A stretch of DNA of 20,581 bases, taken from NCBI GenBank assembly GCA_041745515.1, contig JBGTIU010000134.1, forward strand, positions 1-20,581. Reading direction: 5' to 3'. Made by a program: the position numbers and the translations under genes. The notes under the pieces are model-generated. The model ran no database searches. It had not been told where the DNA came from and worked only from the letters and a program-made list of their open reading frames with translations. Shown here in pieces: positions 1-7,116 of the stretch. Each line of letters starts with the position of its first letter. Within the stretch, counting starts at the first letter, position 1. The stretch is from JAKFWF01 sp041745515 (lineage in GTDB: Bacteria > Pseudomonadota > Alphaproteobacteria > Rhizobiales > Hyphomicrobiaceae).

Positions 1-2971
1 TCATGGTGTTGATGGTGTTTTTCAGCTCGAGGATTTCGCCTTTGACGTCGACTGTGATCTTGCGCGATAAGTCGCCGCGCGCAACAGCGGTCGTCACCTC
101 GGCGATGTTGCGCACCTGGGTGGTGAGATTGGCGGCCAGCAGGTTCACGTTGTCGGTCAGATCCTTCCACGTACCGCCGACACCCGGCACCACGGCTTGG
201 CCACCGAGGCGGCCTTCGGTGCCGACCTCGCGCGCCACGCGCGTCACTTCCGCCGCGAACGAACGCAGCTGTTCGATCATGGTGTTCAGCGTTTCCTTGA
301 GCTGCAGGATCTCGCCGCGCACGTCGACCGTAATCTTCTTCGACAGGTCGCCGCCCGCAATGGCGGTGGCCACCTCGGCGATATTGCGCACCTGGCCGGT
401 AAGGTTGCTGGCCATGAAGTTGACGTTGTCGGTGAGGTCCTTCCAGGTTCCAGCCACGCCCGGCACCTCGGCCTGGCCACCGAGCTTGCCCTCCGTGCCG
501 ACCTCGCGCGCAACGCGCGTCACCTCGGAGGCGAAGGAGTTGAGCTGATCCACCATCGTGTTGATGGTGTTCTTGAGCTCGAGAATCTCGCCTTTGACGT
601 CGACCGTGATCTTGCGCGAAAGATCGCCACGTGCGACCGCGGTCGTTACTTCGGCAATGTTGCGCACCTGACCCGTGAGATTGCCGGCCATCGAGTTGAC
701 GCTGTCGGTCAAATCCTTCCAGGTACCGGCCACATCGGGCACCGCGGCTTGGCCGCCGAGCTTACCCTCGGTTCCCACTTCGCGGGCAACGCGCGTCACT
801 TCGCCGGCGAAACGGTGAAGCTGGTCGACCATCGTATTGAGCGTTTCCTTCAGCTGCAGGATTTCGCCCTTCACGTCGACGGTAATTTTGCGTGACAGGT
901 CGCCGCTGGCGATGGCGGCTGCCACTTCGGCAATGTTGCGCACCTGACCGGTGAGATTGCCGGCCATCGAGTTGACGCTGTCGGTCAGGTCTTTCCAGGT
1001 ACCGGCAACGTCGGGCACGGCAGCTTGGCCCCCGAGCTTGCCGTCGGTACCGACCTCGCGCGCAACGCGTGTCACCTCGGCAGCGAAGGCGTTGAGCTGA
1101 TCGACCATTGTGTTCAGCGTATCCTTGAGAAGCAGGATTTCGCCGCTGACGTTGACCGTGATTTTCTTGGAAAGATCGCCCTTCGCAACTGCGGTCGCCA
1201 CTTCCGCGATATTGCGCACCTGGCCCGTCAGGTTGCTCGCCATCGAATTGACGCTGTCCGTGAGGTCCTTCCAGGTGCCCGCGACGCCGCGGACCGTGGC
1301 TTGGCCGCCGAGTTTGCCTTCGGTGCCGACCTCTCGCGCGACGCGTGTCACCTCGCCGGCGAAGGCATTCAACTGATCGACCATCGTATTGATGGTTTCC
1401 TTGAGCTCGAGAACCTCGCCGCGCACTTCCACCGCGATTTTCTTGGACAGGTCGCCGTTGGCGATGGCGGTGGAAACTTCGGCGATATTGCGCACCTGTG
1501 TCGTCAGGTTGCTCGCCATCGAGTTGACGCTGTCGGTGAGGTCCTTCCAGGTACCGGCAACGCCGCGCACGTCGGCCTGACCGCCGAGCCGTCCGTCGGT
1601 TCCGACTTCGCGGGCAACGCGGGTCACCTCCGAGGCAAACGCGTTCAACTGATCGACCATCGTGTTCAGCGTATCCTTGAGAAGCAGGATCTCGCCGCTG
1701 ACGTTGACCGTTATTTTCTTGGACAGATCGCCGCCGGCAATGGCGGTCGCCACCTCGGCAATGTTGCGCACCTGTGTGGTCAGGTTGCCGGCCATCGAGT
1801 TGACGTTGTCGGTAAGGTCTTTCCATGCCCCGGCAACACCCGGCACCGCGGCCTGTCCGCCTAGCCGGCCTTCGGTGCCAACCTCGCGGGCAACGCGCGT
1901 CACCTCCGAGGCGAAGGCGTTGAGCTGATCCACCATCGTGTTGATGGTGTTCTTGAGTTCGAGGATTTCACCCTTCACGTCGACGGTAATCTTGCGCGAA
2001 AGGTCGCCGCGCGCCACCGCAGTGGTCACTTCGGCGATGTTGCGGACCTGGGTGGTGAGGTTGGCGGCCAGCAGGTTGACGTTGTCGGTCAGGTCCTTCC
2101 AGGTGCCCGTGACGCCCGGCACCACGGCCTGACCGCCAAGGCGGCCTTCGGTGCCGACCTCGCGCGCGACGCGCGTCACTTCGGCGGCGAATGAGCGCAA
2201 TTGATCCACCATCGTATTGATGGCTTCCTTGAGCTGCAGAATTTCGCCGCGAACGTCGACCGTAATCTTCTTCGAGAGATCGCCGTTGGCGACCGCAATC
2301 GTGACATCGGCGATGTTGCGCACCTGATCGGTCAGGTTGCTCGCCATCGAGTTGACGCTTTCCGTCAGGTCTTTCCAGACTCCGGTGACCTCGCTGACTT
2401 GCGCCTGTCCGCCGAGCTTGCCGTGGGTGCCGACTTCGCGCGCCACACGCGTCACCTCGGAGGTGAACACGCTGAGCTGCTTGATCATGGTATTGACGAT
2501 GGTAGCCGACCGCAAAAATTCCCCTTTCAACGGACGGCCATCGACATCCAGGCGCATGGTAACGAGCAAGTCGCCCTGGGCGACTGCTTCGATGCTGCGG
2601 GTCACTTCGGCGGTCGGCCACAATAGGTCATCGATCAGCGCATTGACGGAGTGTTCCATGCCGCCCCATGACCCGATCGGCAGCCCGACACGCAACCGCT
2701 GGCGGGTTCGTCCCTCTTTGCCGACAACATGGCCGATATGCTCGAGCTGCTGCGCGATATGCTGGTTGGTTGCGACGATGTCATTGAACGTGTCGGCGAT
2801 CTTTCCCAATAGGCCAGGTCGGTCACTTGCCATGCGCGCCGAAAAATCGCCCATGCGCACGGCCTGCAGCGCTTGCAGAAGCTCTTGGAGCTCTCGGCCT
2901 TCGATGGGCCCGCGTGGCACAGGCTCGGAAAGTTGGTTGGGGCCTACGTGCGCTGCTTCGCCATCGTTCAT
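1..2971 (-). CDS. Poly-HAMP sensor protein, probable hybrid histidine kinase (C-terminus outside window)
   Basis: Open from an ATG at 2971 to the left edge, giving 990 residues without a stop. A GTGAGG ribosome site lies 7 bases before the ATG. After a non-repetitive N-terminus of about 160 residues there are nine tandem modules of exactly 92 residues (276 bases). Each contains EVTRVAREVGT, a GTWKDLTD-type segment, QVRNIAEV and GDLSKKITV. This is the concatenated HAMP pattern of group III (Nik1-like) hybrid histidine kinases, in which HAMP chains convert osmotic or stress signals for a C-terminal HisKA/HATPase and receivers. Those catalytic domains would lie beyond position 1 and are inferred, not seen. 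There is no signal peptide or membrane segment, so the protein is probably cytoplasmic. It lies 131 bases downstream of phyR on the same strand and may share its transcript. It could instead lack a kinase domain. Confidence 0.88.
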   Translation of the reverse strand, partial: MNDGEAAHVGPNQLSEPVPRGPIEGRELQELLQALQAVRMGDFSARMASDRPGLLGKIADTFNDIVATNQHIAQQLEHIGHVVGKEGRTRQRLRVGLPIGSWGGMEHSVNALIDDLLWPTAEVTRSIEAVAQGDLLVTMRLDVDGRPLKGEFLRSATIVNTMIKQLSVFTSEVTRVAREVGTHGKLGGQAQVSEVTGVWKDLTESVNSMASNLTDQVRNIADVTIAVANGDLSKKITVDVRGEILQLKEAINTMVDQLRSFAAEVTRVAREVGTEGRLGGQAVVPGVTGTWKDLTDNVNLLAANLTTQVRNIAEVTTAVARGDLSRKITVDVKGEILELKNTINTMVDQLNAFASEVTRVAREVGTEGRLGGQAAVPGVAGAWKDLTDNVNSMAGNLTTQVRNIAEVATAIAGGDLSKKITVNVSGEILLLKDTLNTMVDQLNAFASEVTRVAREVGTDGRLGGQADVRGVAGTWKDLTDSVNSMASNLTTQVRNIAEVSTAIANGDLSKKIAVEVRGEVLELKETINTMVDQLNAFAGEVTRVAREVGTEGKLGGQATVRGVAGTWKDLTDSVNSMASNLTGQVRNIAEVATAVAKGDLSKKITVNVSGEILLLKDTLNTMVDQLNAFAAEVTRVAREVGTDGKLGGQAAVPDVAGTWKDLTDSVNSMAGNLTGQVRNIAEVAAAIASGDLSRKITVDVKGEILQLKETLNTMVDQLHRFAGEVTRVAREVGTEGKLGGQAAVPDVAGTWKDLTDSVNSMAGNLTGQVRNIAEVTTAVARGDLSRKITVDVKGEILELKNTINTMVDQLNSFASEVTRVAREVGTEGKLGGQAEVPGVAGTWKDLTDNVNFMASNLTGQVRNIAEVATAIAGGDLSKKITVDVRGEILQLKETLNTMIEQLRSFAAEVTRVAREVGTEGRLGGQAVVPGVGGTWKDLTDNVNLLAANLTTQVRNIAEVTTAVARGDLSRKITVDVKGEILELKNTINTM
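2..2488 (-). repeat. Tandem 276-bp coding repeats (HAMP modules)
   Basis: The triplet for the Met in the NTM motif recurs at a strict 276-base period (near 2, 279, 555, 831, 1107, 1383, 1659, 1935, 2211 and 2487). Copies are highly similar in DNA but fall into subtypes by linker (ILQLK, ILELK or ILLLK). The two N-terminal copies resemble the two most C-terminal visible copies, so the array grew partly by multi-module duplication. It is part of the coding sequence, not an independent element. Confidence 0.93.
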
Positions 2972-3102
2972 GTTGCAACCTCACTGAACTCGCAAACTGA
3001 GGCATGGCGGCATGTCGAACAATACACTTGTCAGCCCCGCCCCGGAACTTCGTTAACTTGGGTGGTCGAGAACGTTCCGGCCACCCGCACTTGTCTTATG
3101 AG

Positions 3103-3909
3103 TTAAGCTGAAGCGGTGCGCTGACCGGGAATGCGCGCACTCAAGCCGAAGAACAAGGCCTGGCTTATGACGGCCCTGACGGTATTGGTCTCGAAAGGTT
3201 TGGTTATGAGGAATGTCGGCTCCGGCCGCTCGCCTGTAAGCAAACGTTCGGGGAACGCCGTAATGAAAACGACCGGAACGTCGTAGCCAAGAAGGATCTC
3301 ATTGACGGCATCGAGACCGGAGCTTCCGTCGGCAAGCTGAATGTCGGCAAGCACCAATCCTGGCCGCGCCTTTCTAACCGCGGCGATCGCCTCGCCATGA
3401 GTCCGAGCCATCCCGGCCACGCGGTGTCCTAACCCCTGCACGAGCGCTTCCAGATCCATGGCGATCAGCGGCTCGTCTTCGATGATCAGAACATCCGTCG
3501 CGACCTGGTCGGCAATCTCGCGGCCTGCTTCGCTGACCAAGCGTGCCACTTCCTCCGCAGAAGTGTCCAGGACTGCAGCCGCCTCGGCAGCGGTGAAGCC
3601 TTCAACCGAAGTCAACAGGAACGCCTGCCGCGGTAGCGGCGTTATCGATTCGATGCTTCTTTCCTCTGCTGCGTCCTGGGCGGTCTCCGGCGCGGCATGG
3701 TTAAGATCGACCGAGTTCCAGATTTTCAGGAAGGCTCGGTAGAGAGCGATTCGGGGCTCCCGGTTGGTCGGAAAGCTCTGCGGATCAGCAACAAATGACT
3801 CGAGCACCGCGACGACATAGGCATCGCCGCTCGTCTGACTGCCGGTCAGCGCTCGCCCGAAGCGCCGCAGGTAAGGGAGATGCGGTGCGATTTTCGCGGA
3901 GATCGACAT
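3103..3909 (-). CDS. phyR: PhyR, general stress response anti-anti-sigma response regulator
   Basis: 268 residues. Residues 1-130 form a sigma-like domain resembling ECF sigma regions 2 and 4 (for example PLPRQAFLLTSVEGF at 91-105). Residues 138-258 form a receiver with acidic pair E144/D145, phospho-acceptor D189 in LADIQLADG, T217 in the FITAFPERLLTG motif and K237 in TKPFE. When phosphorylated, PhyR exposes its sigma-like half and binds NepR, releasing sigma-EcfG (known for the family). Length and domain order fit the family exactly. It is divergent from nepR-ecfG across a 239-base region holding an EcfG-type promoter on each strand, so autoregulation is likely. The ATG at 3909 was chosen because the sigma-like domain begins immediately after it. 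The kinase that phosphorylates it is not identified here; the poly-HAMP gene downstream is a candidate. Confidence 0.95.
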   Translation of the reverse strand: MSISAKIAPHLPYLRRFGRALTGSQTSGDAYVVAVLESFVADPQSFPTNREPRIALYRAFLKIWNSVDLNHAAPETAQDAAEERSIESITPLPRQAFLLTSVEGFTAAEAAAVLDTSAEEVARLVSEAGREIADQVATDVLIIEDEPLIAMDLEALVQGLGHRVAGMARTHGEAIAAVRKARPGLVLADIQLADGSSGLDAVNEILLGYDVPVVFITAFPERLLTGERPEPTFLITKPFETNTVRAVISQALFFGLSARIPGQRTASA

Positions 3910-3981
3910 GTGTCATCCACCCATAGTCTGTGTGTTTGTATGTCCGGCTGGTCCTAGGACATGCTCCCCAGCAAGAGCAAT

Positions 3982-4006
3982 AACGATGTCGGCAGCAAAA
4001 GGTTCC
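3982..4006 (-). promoter_or_regulatory. EcfG-type promoter of phyR
   Basis: On the minus strand GGAAC (4006-4002) and CGTT (3985-3982) are separated by exactly 16 bases, matching the alphaproteobacterial EcfG consensus. Transcription would start near 3975, giving a leader of about 65 bases before the phyR ATG. The -35 lies 8 bases from the -35 of the opposing nepR promoter. Confidence 0.85.
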
Positions 4007-4014
4007 CTGGACGT

Positions 4015-4039
4015 GGAACATCTCTTGACCGAGCGCGTT
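4015..4039 (+). promoter_or_regulatory. EcfG-type promoter of nepR-ecfG
   Basis: GGAAC (4015-4019), 16 bases, CGTT (4036-4039). It lies 110 bases upstream of the nepR ATG, facing away from the phyR promoter. This places ecfG under its own sigma factor, the usual positive feedback of this system. Confidence 0.87.
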
Positions 4040-4148
4040 ACGCTGAGATGGTTGTTCGTGACGAGGGCAGAACACCGGCGGGGTTCGGCCTTTTTGTTTG
4101 CGCCGCGATGCGCGCGTCAATGAATTCCAGGGCGGATTAGGGCATTCG

Positions 4149-4418
4149 ATGACCGATAACGACAAGAAAGCAAAGACAGGCCTAGGCCTGACCTCCGACA
4201 CCACAAAACAGCCGAACCAAAGCGAAACAAAAAAAGTGCAGACCCAGAACAACGATGCGCCAGCTGAGTCTGCGCCCGTGCCGGAAATAGACCAGCACAT
4301 CAGAAGCCATCTCGGGCGCAAGATCAAGGCGTCCTACGATGACCTCGTGCGCCAGCCGGTGCCCGACAAGTTCCTGCATTTGCTCGAGGAACTGGACCGC
4401 AAGGAGAACGAGGAGTGA
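4149..4418 (+). CDS. nepR: NepR, anti-sigma factor of the general stress response
   Basis: 89 residues from the ATG at 4149, which has an AGGG ribosome site 7 bases upstream. An in-frame ATG at 4098 has none and would add 17 unconserved-looking residues. Residues 1-42 are polar and low in complexity. Residues 45-84 carry the NepR signature: EIDQHIRSHLGRKIKASYDD, then PVPDKFLHLLEELD, forming the two helices that clamp sigma-EcfG or, alternatively, phosphorylated PhyR. The stop overlaps the GTG start of ecfG by 4 bases, so sigma and anti-sigma are translationally coupled, which helps keep their stoichiometry. It is the first gene of an operon behind an EcfG-type promoter. Confidence 0.94.
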   Translation: MTDNDKKAKTGLGLTSDTTKQPNQSETKKVQTQNNDAPAESAPVPEIDQHIRSHLGRKIKASYDDLVRQPVPDKFLHLLEELDRKENEE

Positions 4419-4978
4419 GTGGTCCGTCACCCATCGTTCGCGAGCAGTTGATTCGGGCGATACCAAACCTGCGAGCTTTCGCCATGTCGCTGTGTGGGGA
4501 CACCACCAGGGCCGATGACCTTGTGCAGGAGACGTTGTTGAAAGCCTGGAGCCACCTAGGTTCGTTCCAGGAAGGCACCAATCTCAAGGCATGGCTGTTC
4601 ACGATCCTTCGGAACTTGTTCTTCTCGGAGCACCGGAAGCGGCGGCGCGAGGTTGAGGATGCCGATGGCCATTTGTCGGCCCGACTTGCCGTCCACCCTG
4701 AACAGAACGGCCATATGGATTTTGAAGATTTCCGCATCGCCCTCAAGCAAATCCCGAACGATCAGCGGGAAGCGATCATACTCGTGGGCGCTGAAGGCTT
4801 TTCGTATGAAGAAGCGGCGACGATTTCGGGCTGCGCCGTTGGCACCATCAAGAGCCGGGTCAATCGAGCTCGAAGCCGTCTGGCCGAGCTTTTGGAACTC
4901 CCGCGTGCTGGCGACTTCGGTCCGGATCGCTTGTCGGAGACCGTCGTAAAAAGGGAACCCGTCGCCCGCCAGAAGTGA
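4415..4978 (+). CDS. ecfG: Sigma-EcfG, ECF sigma factor of the general stress response
   Basis: 187 residues. The start is a GTG at 4415 with an ideal AAGGAG ribosome site 8 bases upstream, inside the end of nepR. Region 2 spans about residues 14-78 (RADDLVQETLLKAW at 32-45, the -10 recognition segment). Region 4 spans about 107-160 (QREAIILVGAEGFSYEEAA, then GTIKSRVNRAR, the -35 recognition helix). There is no C-terminal regulatory extension. It directs RNA polymerase to GGAAC/CGTT promoters, several of which lie in this window. The C-terminal 25 residues are poorly conserved in appearance. It is held inactive by NepR until PhyR is phosphorylated. Confidence 0.94.
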   Translation: MSGPSPIVREQLIRAIPNLRAFAMSLCGDTTRADDLVQETLLKAWSHLGSFQEGTNLKAWLFTILRNLFFSEHRKRRREVEDADGHLSARLAVHPEQNGHMDFEDFRIALKQIPNDQREAIILVGAEGFSYEEAATISGCAVGTIKSRVNRARSRLAELLELPRAGDFGPDRLSETVVKREPVARQK

Positions 4979-5024
4979 AACATACGCTTTGGCGAGAGCC
5001 TTCGACGTCGGCGACAGGTACTCT

Positions 5025-5049
5025 GGAACCATTCAAACTCTGCAACATT
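5025..5049 (+). promoter_or_regulatory. Possible weak EcfG-like promoter before a small ORF
   Basis: GGAAC (5025-5029), 16 bases, CATT (5046-5049). The -10 has A in place of the conserved G, so this is a near match only. It lies 37 bases upstream of the small ORF at 5087. Confidence 0.35.
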
Positions 5050-5086
5050 ATGCACTCATAGCCGATGGTTCAGTAGAGTTGGTGCT

Positions 5087-5224
5087 ATGGCCGCAAGAGC
5101 GAAAAAGCGTTCCGTACAAAAGTCCGGGCCCGACGGGTCGCTGATGGCGATCGTCATCATTGCAATGCTGACCCAAGTGCTGATAGCCGTACCGGTGTTG
5201 TTGCTGATGGCGGCCGCCACGTAG
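5087..5224 (+). CDS. Possible 45-residue single-pass membrane protein
   Basis: ATG at 5087 to TAG at 5222-5224. The first 18 residues are basic and polar (MAARAKKRSVQKSGPDGS). The rest is a continuous hydrophobic stretch (LMAIVIIAMLTQ, then VLIAVPVLLLMAAAT), consistent with one membrane helix and a cytosolic N-terminus. The ribosome site is weak (AGTAGAG about 9 bases upstream). It lies 108 bases after ecfG on the same strand, behind a near-EcfG promoter motif. No family recognised. It could be a chance ORF in a GC-rich gap, but the clean polar/hydrophobic division argues for a real small protein. Confidence 0.45.
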   Translation: MAARAKKRSVQKSGPDGSLMAIVIIAMLTQVLIAVPVLLLMAAAT

Positions 5225-5395
5225 CCGCCGGTCGCACGGCCGTGTGCTTGGCGGCAGTTACCTTTTTGACGAATCGTGATGCAACACCGGATGCCATTCT
5301 GGCTGCCGGGGCTAAAGACCGATTGGCAGACAACAAACGGGATCGCCCGCGCACATCAACTGCCGCGCGGGCGCGATGCATCGACTGGCAGCGTC
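5225..5395. other. Intergenic gap with hairpin, possible terminator
   Basis: No convincing gene. An 8-base GC inverted repeat, GCCCGCGC at 5345-5352 and GCGCGGGC at 5365-5372, is separated by 12 bases and lies 24 bases beyond the stop of the minus-strand gene at 5396. It has no T tract, so a terminator role is only possible. Confidence 0.3.
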
Positions 5396-5911
5396 CTACT
5401 TGCCTTTCAGGGCTTCACGCATCGAACTCAACCACGTACCAGCCTTCTCGATTGCCGGCGTCAGCGTCGCCTTCGGGTCGATTGAAGACACACTGTCGAC
5501 CACACGTTCAAATGTCGACAAGAGCGATGGGCCATTCAAATTTTGCGCGGCTGTGCGCTGCAGGCCGTGAGCCATTTCGCGCAGATCGGCTTGGGTGATA
5601 TCGGGCATCCAGGCCCTGAATCTGCTGGTTGGACGAGCTTGCGACGCAGGCAGAATGATGATTGCGGCGGCCGCTCCGATGATGGTGGCGACCGCGACAG
5701 ATGCCACCGGGTATGAGCGAATGATGTCGCGCGTCGCGCTCACGCCTTCGGTCGCCGCATCCCGCACTTGAACGACACGGGCATCCGCGACTTTTTTGAC
5801 GTCGGCAACAAGTATCGAAAGATCTTTTCTCAACTCGGCCAACTGAGCGGACCGATCAGGACCCGTTGTTGTGCGGCTTGCAGCGTCCGAGGTTTGGTCT
5901 GGAGTCGCCAT
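5396..5911 (-). CDS. Membrane-anchored protein with DUF883-like central segment
   Basis: 171 residues from the ATG at 5911, which has GGGGA 8 bases upstream. An ATG five codons earlier (5926) lacks a ribosome site. Residues 18-65 look helical and amphipathic (AELRKDLSILVADVKKVAD). Residues 62-89 (RDIIRSYPVASVAVATIIG and on) match the layout of the DUF883/ElaB C-terminal anchor, a charged residue then P then a glycine-rich membrane helix. Unlike that family it continues for 80 more soluble residues. It is divergent from the DUF883 operon at 6086. Inferred role: inner-membrane stress protein; the function is unknown. Confidence 0.72.
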   Translation of the reverse strand: MATPDQTSDAASRTTTGPDRSAQLAELRKDLSILVADVKKVADARVVQVRDAATEGVSATRDIIRSYPVASVAVATIIGAAAAIIILPASQARPTSRFRAWMPDITQADLREMAHGLQRTAAQNLNGPSLLSTFERVVDSVSSIDPKATLTPAIEKAGTWLSSMREALKGK

Positions 5912-5958
5912 TTGAAAAATCCCCATATTGGTATCGGCTCATGCGAACGTGCGCAGTA

Positions 5959-5983
5959 AATGCATCAGCGCGCAAAATGTTCC
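5959..5983 (-). promoter_or_regulatory. Possible EcfG-like promoter of the 5396-5911 gene
   Basis: Minus strand GGAAC (5983-5979), 16 bases, CATT (5962-5959). A second GGAAC (6000-5996) also has CATT 16 bases on. The -10 differs from CGTT by one base, so this is weaker than the facing plus-strand promoter at 6013. Confidence 0.4.
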
Positions 5984-6012
5984 TTGCCCGCGCGCGTTCC
6001 GGCAAATTCATC

Positions 6013-6037
6013 GGAACAAATATCCAAAGCGCGCGTT
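6013..6037 (+). promoter_or_regulatory. EcfG-type promoter of the DUF883 operon
   Basis: GGAAC (6013-6017), 16 bases, CGTT (6034-6037), an exact match. It lies 49 bases upstream of the ATG at 6086 and should drive all three plus-strand genes to 7101. Confidence 0.85.
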
Positions 6038-6085
6038 GAGATCGGTTCCTCTGAAAAACCGCACGGCAACGCAAGGAGACGCGCC

Positions 6086-6373
6086 ATGGCTGGTACGAAC
6101 TACAAGAGTCAAGATGACAGTTCCGCTTCATTTTCTGGTGCGAAGAAGGCCGTCGAAGATGATGTTGACTCCCTTCGCAGCGATATCGCCAATCTCGCAA
6201 GTTCGGTCAGCAAGCTGGCGAGCGAAAAGGTCGGCAGTGCTGTTGGCGATGCCCAGGCAGCAGCGGAGCAGAAGCTCGGCGATCTTGAGTCGGTTATCCG
6301 CAAGAATCCAACCCAGTCCGCGATGATCGCCGCAGGCGTAGGGTTTTTATTCGGGCTGATCCTTTCTCGGTAA
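6086..6373 (+). CDS. DUF883/ElaB-like membrane-anchored protein 1
   Basis: 95 residues with AAGGAG 8 bases before the ATG. A polar N-terminus is followed by a long predicted helix (about 20-72, alanine- and charge-rich) and a C-terminal membrane anchor (78-93, MIAAGVGFLFGLILSR), preceded by VIRKNPTQS, the family signature. Relatives in E. coli (ElaB, YqjD) are stationary-phase tail-anchored inner-membrane proteins that bind ribosomes; whether this one does is unknown. It is the first gene of a three-gene cluster behind an exact EcfG-type promoter, fitting a stress role. Confidence 0.85.
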   Translation: MAGTNYKSQDDSSASFSGAKKAVEDDVDSLRSDIANLASSVSKLASEKVGSAVGDAQAAAEQKLGDLESVIRKNPTQSAMIAAGVGFLFGLILSR

Positions 6374-6423
6374 CGGTCCGCAAATTCGCTCTAGACGCGC
6401 ATCCTGAACAAGGTAACAGCATC

Positions 6424-6678
6424 ATGACAAGCTCCCACGATCGTTTCGGAAACTCGCCTTCGGCAAAGGTTGAAAACACGGTTCAAGGATTGAAATCCAA
6501 TATGTCTACGATGGCCAACACTGCGGGCGACCAGCTCGCCGACGCGGCGGGCCAGGCTCAGCAGGCGGCGCAGGAACAGCTCGACAAATTGGCCGCCTCC
6601 ATCCGCCGCAATCCGCTCCAGGCGACCGGAATAGCCGCCGGAATTGGCTTTGTGCTGGCAATGTTGGCTCGCAGATAA
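6424..6678 (+). CDS. DUF883/ElaB-like membrane-anchored protein 2
   Basis: 84 residues; AAGGTAA lies 8 bases before the ATG. Same plan as the preceding gene: polar start, alanine/glutamine-rich helix (about 34-58), the IRRNPLQATG signature at 60-69, then a membrane helix of about 68-82 ending in LARR. Similarity to the 6086 product suggests an ancient tandem duplication. The 50-base gap holds no promoter motif that I see, so it is probably co-transcribed. Function as for the paralog: tail-anchored stress protein, partner unknown. Confidence 0.83.
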   Translation: MTSSHDRFGNSPSAKVENTVQGLKSNMSTMANTAGDQLADAAGQAQQAAQEQLDKLAASIRRNPLQATGIAAGIGFVLAMLARR

Positions 6679-6693
6679 CCCAAGGGCAAATTC

Positions 6694-7101
6694 ATGCTCG
6701 GCAATCTTCTCCTTTATGCGGCGAACCGCGCCACGCAAGGCGCGGTCGATAGTATTACGCGCAAAGCCTCCTGGGGTGGATTTGCGGTATTCTCCATGCT
6801 CGTCGGGATCATCTTCGGCCTTATCGTTGTTTTCTGGGCGCTTGAACCTCGATACGGCGCAATTGCGTCGGGCCTGTTCATAGCGATCGGCTGTTTTGGT
6901 GTTGGCATCATCAGCATGATGATCCCGCAATTTCTCGATTGGCTGGAGAAGAAGGCAAAAAGTGCGGCGGCAGAACCGGAATCGACGGTGGCCGCAGTGA
7001 AGGATGAGGTGGCCGAAGCAGTCGACTATTTCGGTCCACTGCGCGTGATGGGCAGCGCTTTCATGCTGGGACTTGGAATAGCGAGAAGCTTGAAGCGCTG
7101 A
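6694..7101 (+). CDS. Two-helix membrane protein, YqjE-like position
   Basis: 135 residues, starting 15 bases after the preceding stop; an AAGGGCAAA segment precedes the ATG. Two membrane helices (about 26-49 and 54-78) are joined by a short loop. A charged lysine/alanine/glutamate segment (82-108) follows, with a weakly hydrophobic end (115-130). The arrangement DUF883 gene then two-helix protein recalls yqjD-yqjE of enterobacteria, and the fold resembles YqjE or phage-holin-like families, but I cannot assign a family by sequence. Its stop lies 15 bases from the stop of the convergent GTPase gene. Confidence 0.78.
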   Translation: MLGNLLLYAANRATQGAVDSITRKASWGGFAVFSMLVGIIFGLIVVFWALEPRYGAIASGLFIAIGCFGVGIISMMIPQFLDWLEKKAKSAAAEPESTVAAVKDEVAEAVDYFGPLRVMGSAFMLGLGIARSLKR

Positions 7102-7116
7102 CCATTGCCTGTTGCC

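Noticed and set aside
197..2626. Long plus-strand and other-frame minus-strand readings over the HAMP array (for example 762-1826 minus, 1025-1864 plus)
   Set aside because: They repeat with the same 276-base period and are alternative frames of the HAMP repeats; their translations are low-complexity, and the HAMP frame is open and matches a known family.
3055..3078. EcfG-like motif upstream of the poly-HAMP gene (minus GGAAC at 3078-3074, AGTT at 3058-3055)
   Set aside because: The spacer is 15 bases and the -10 is imperfect; not enough to claim a promoter.
4556..5032. Minus-strand reading opposite ecfG
   Set aside because: Lies almost wholly antisense to the well-supported sigma factor gene, with no ribosome site or recognisable domain.
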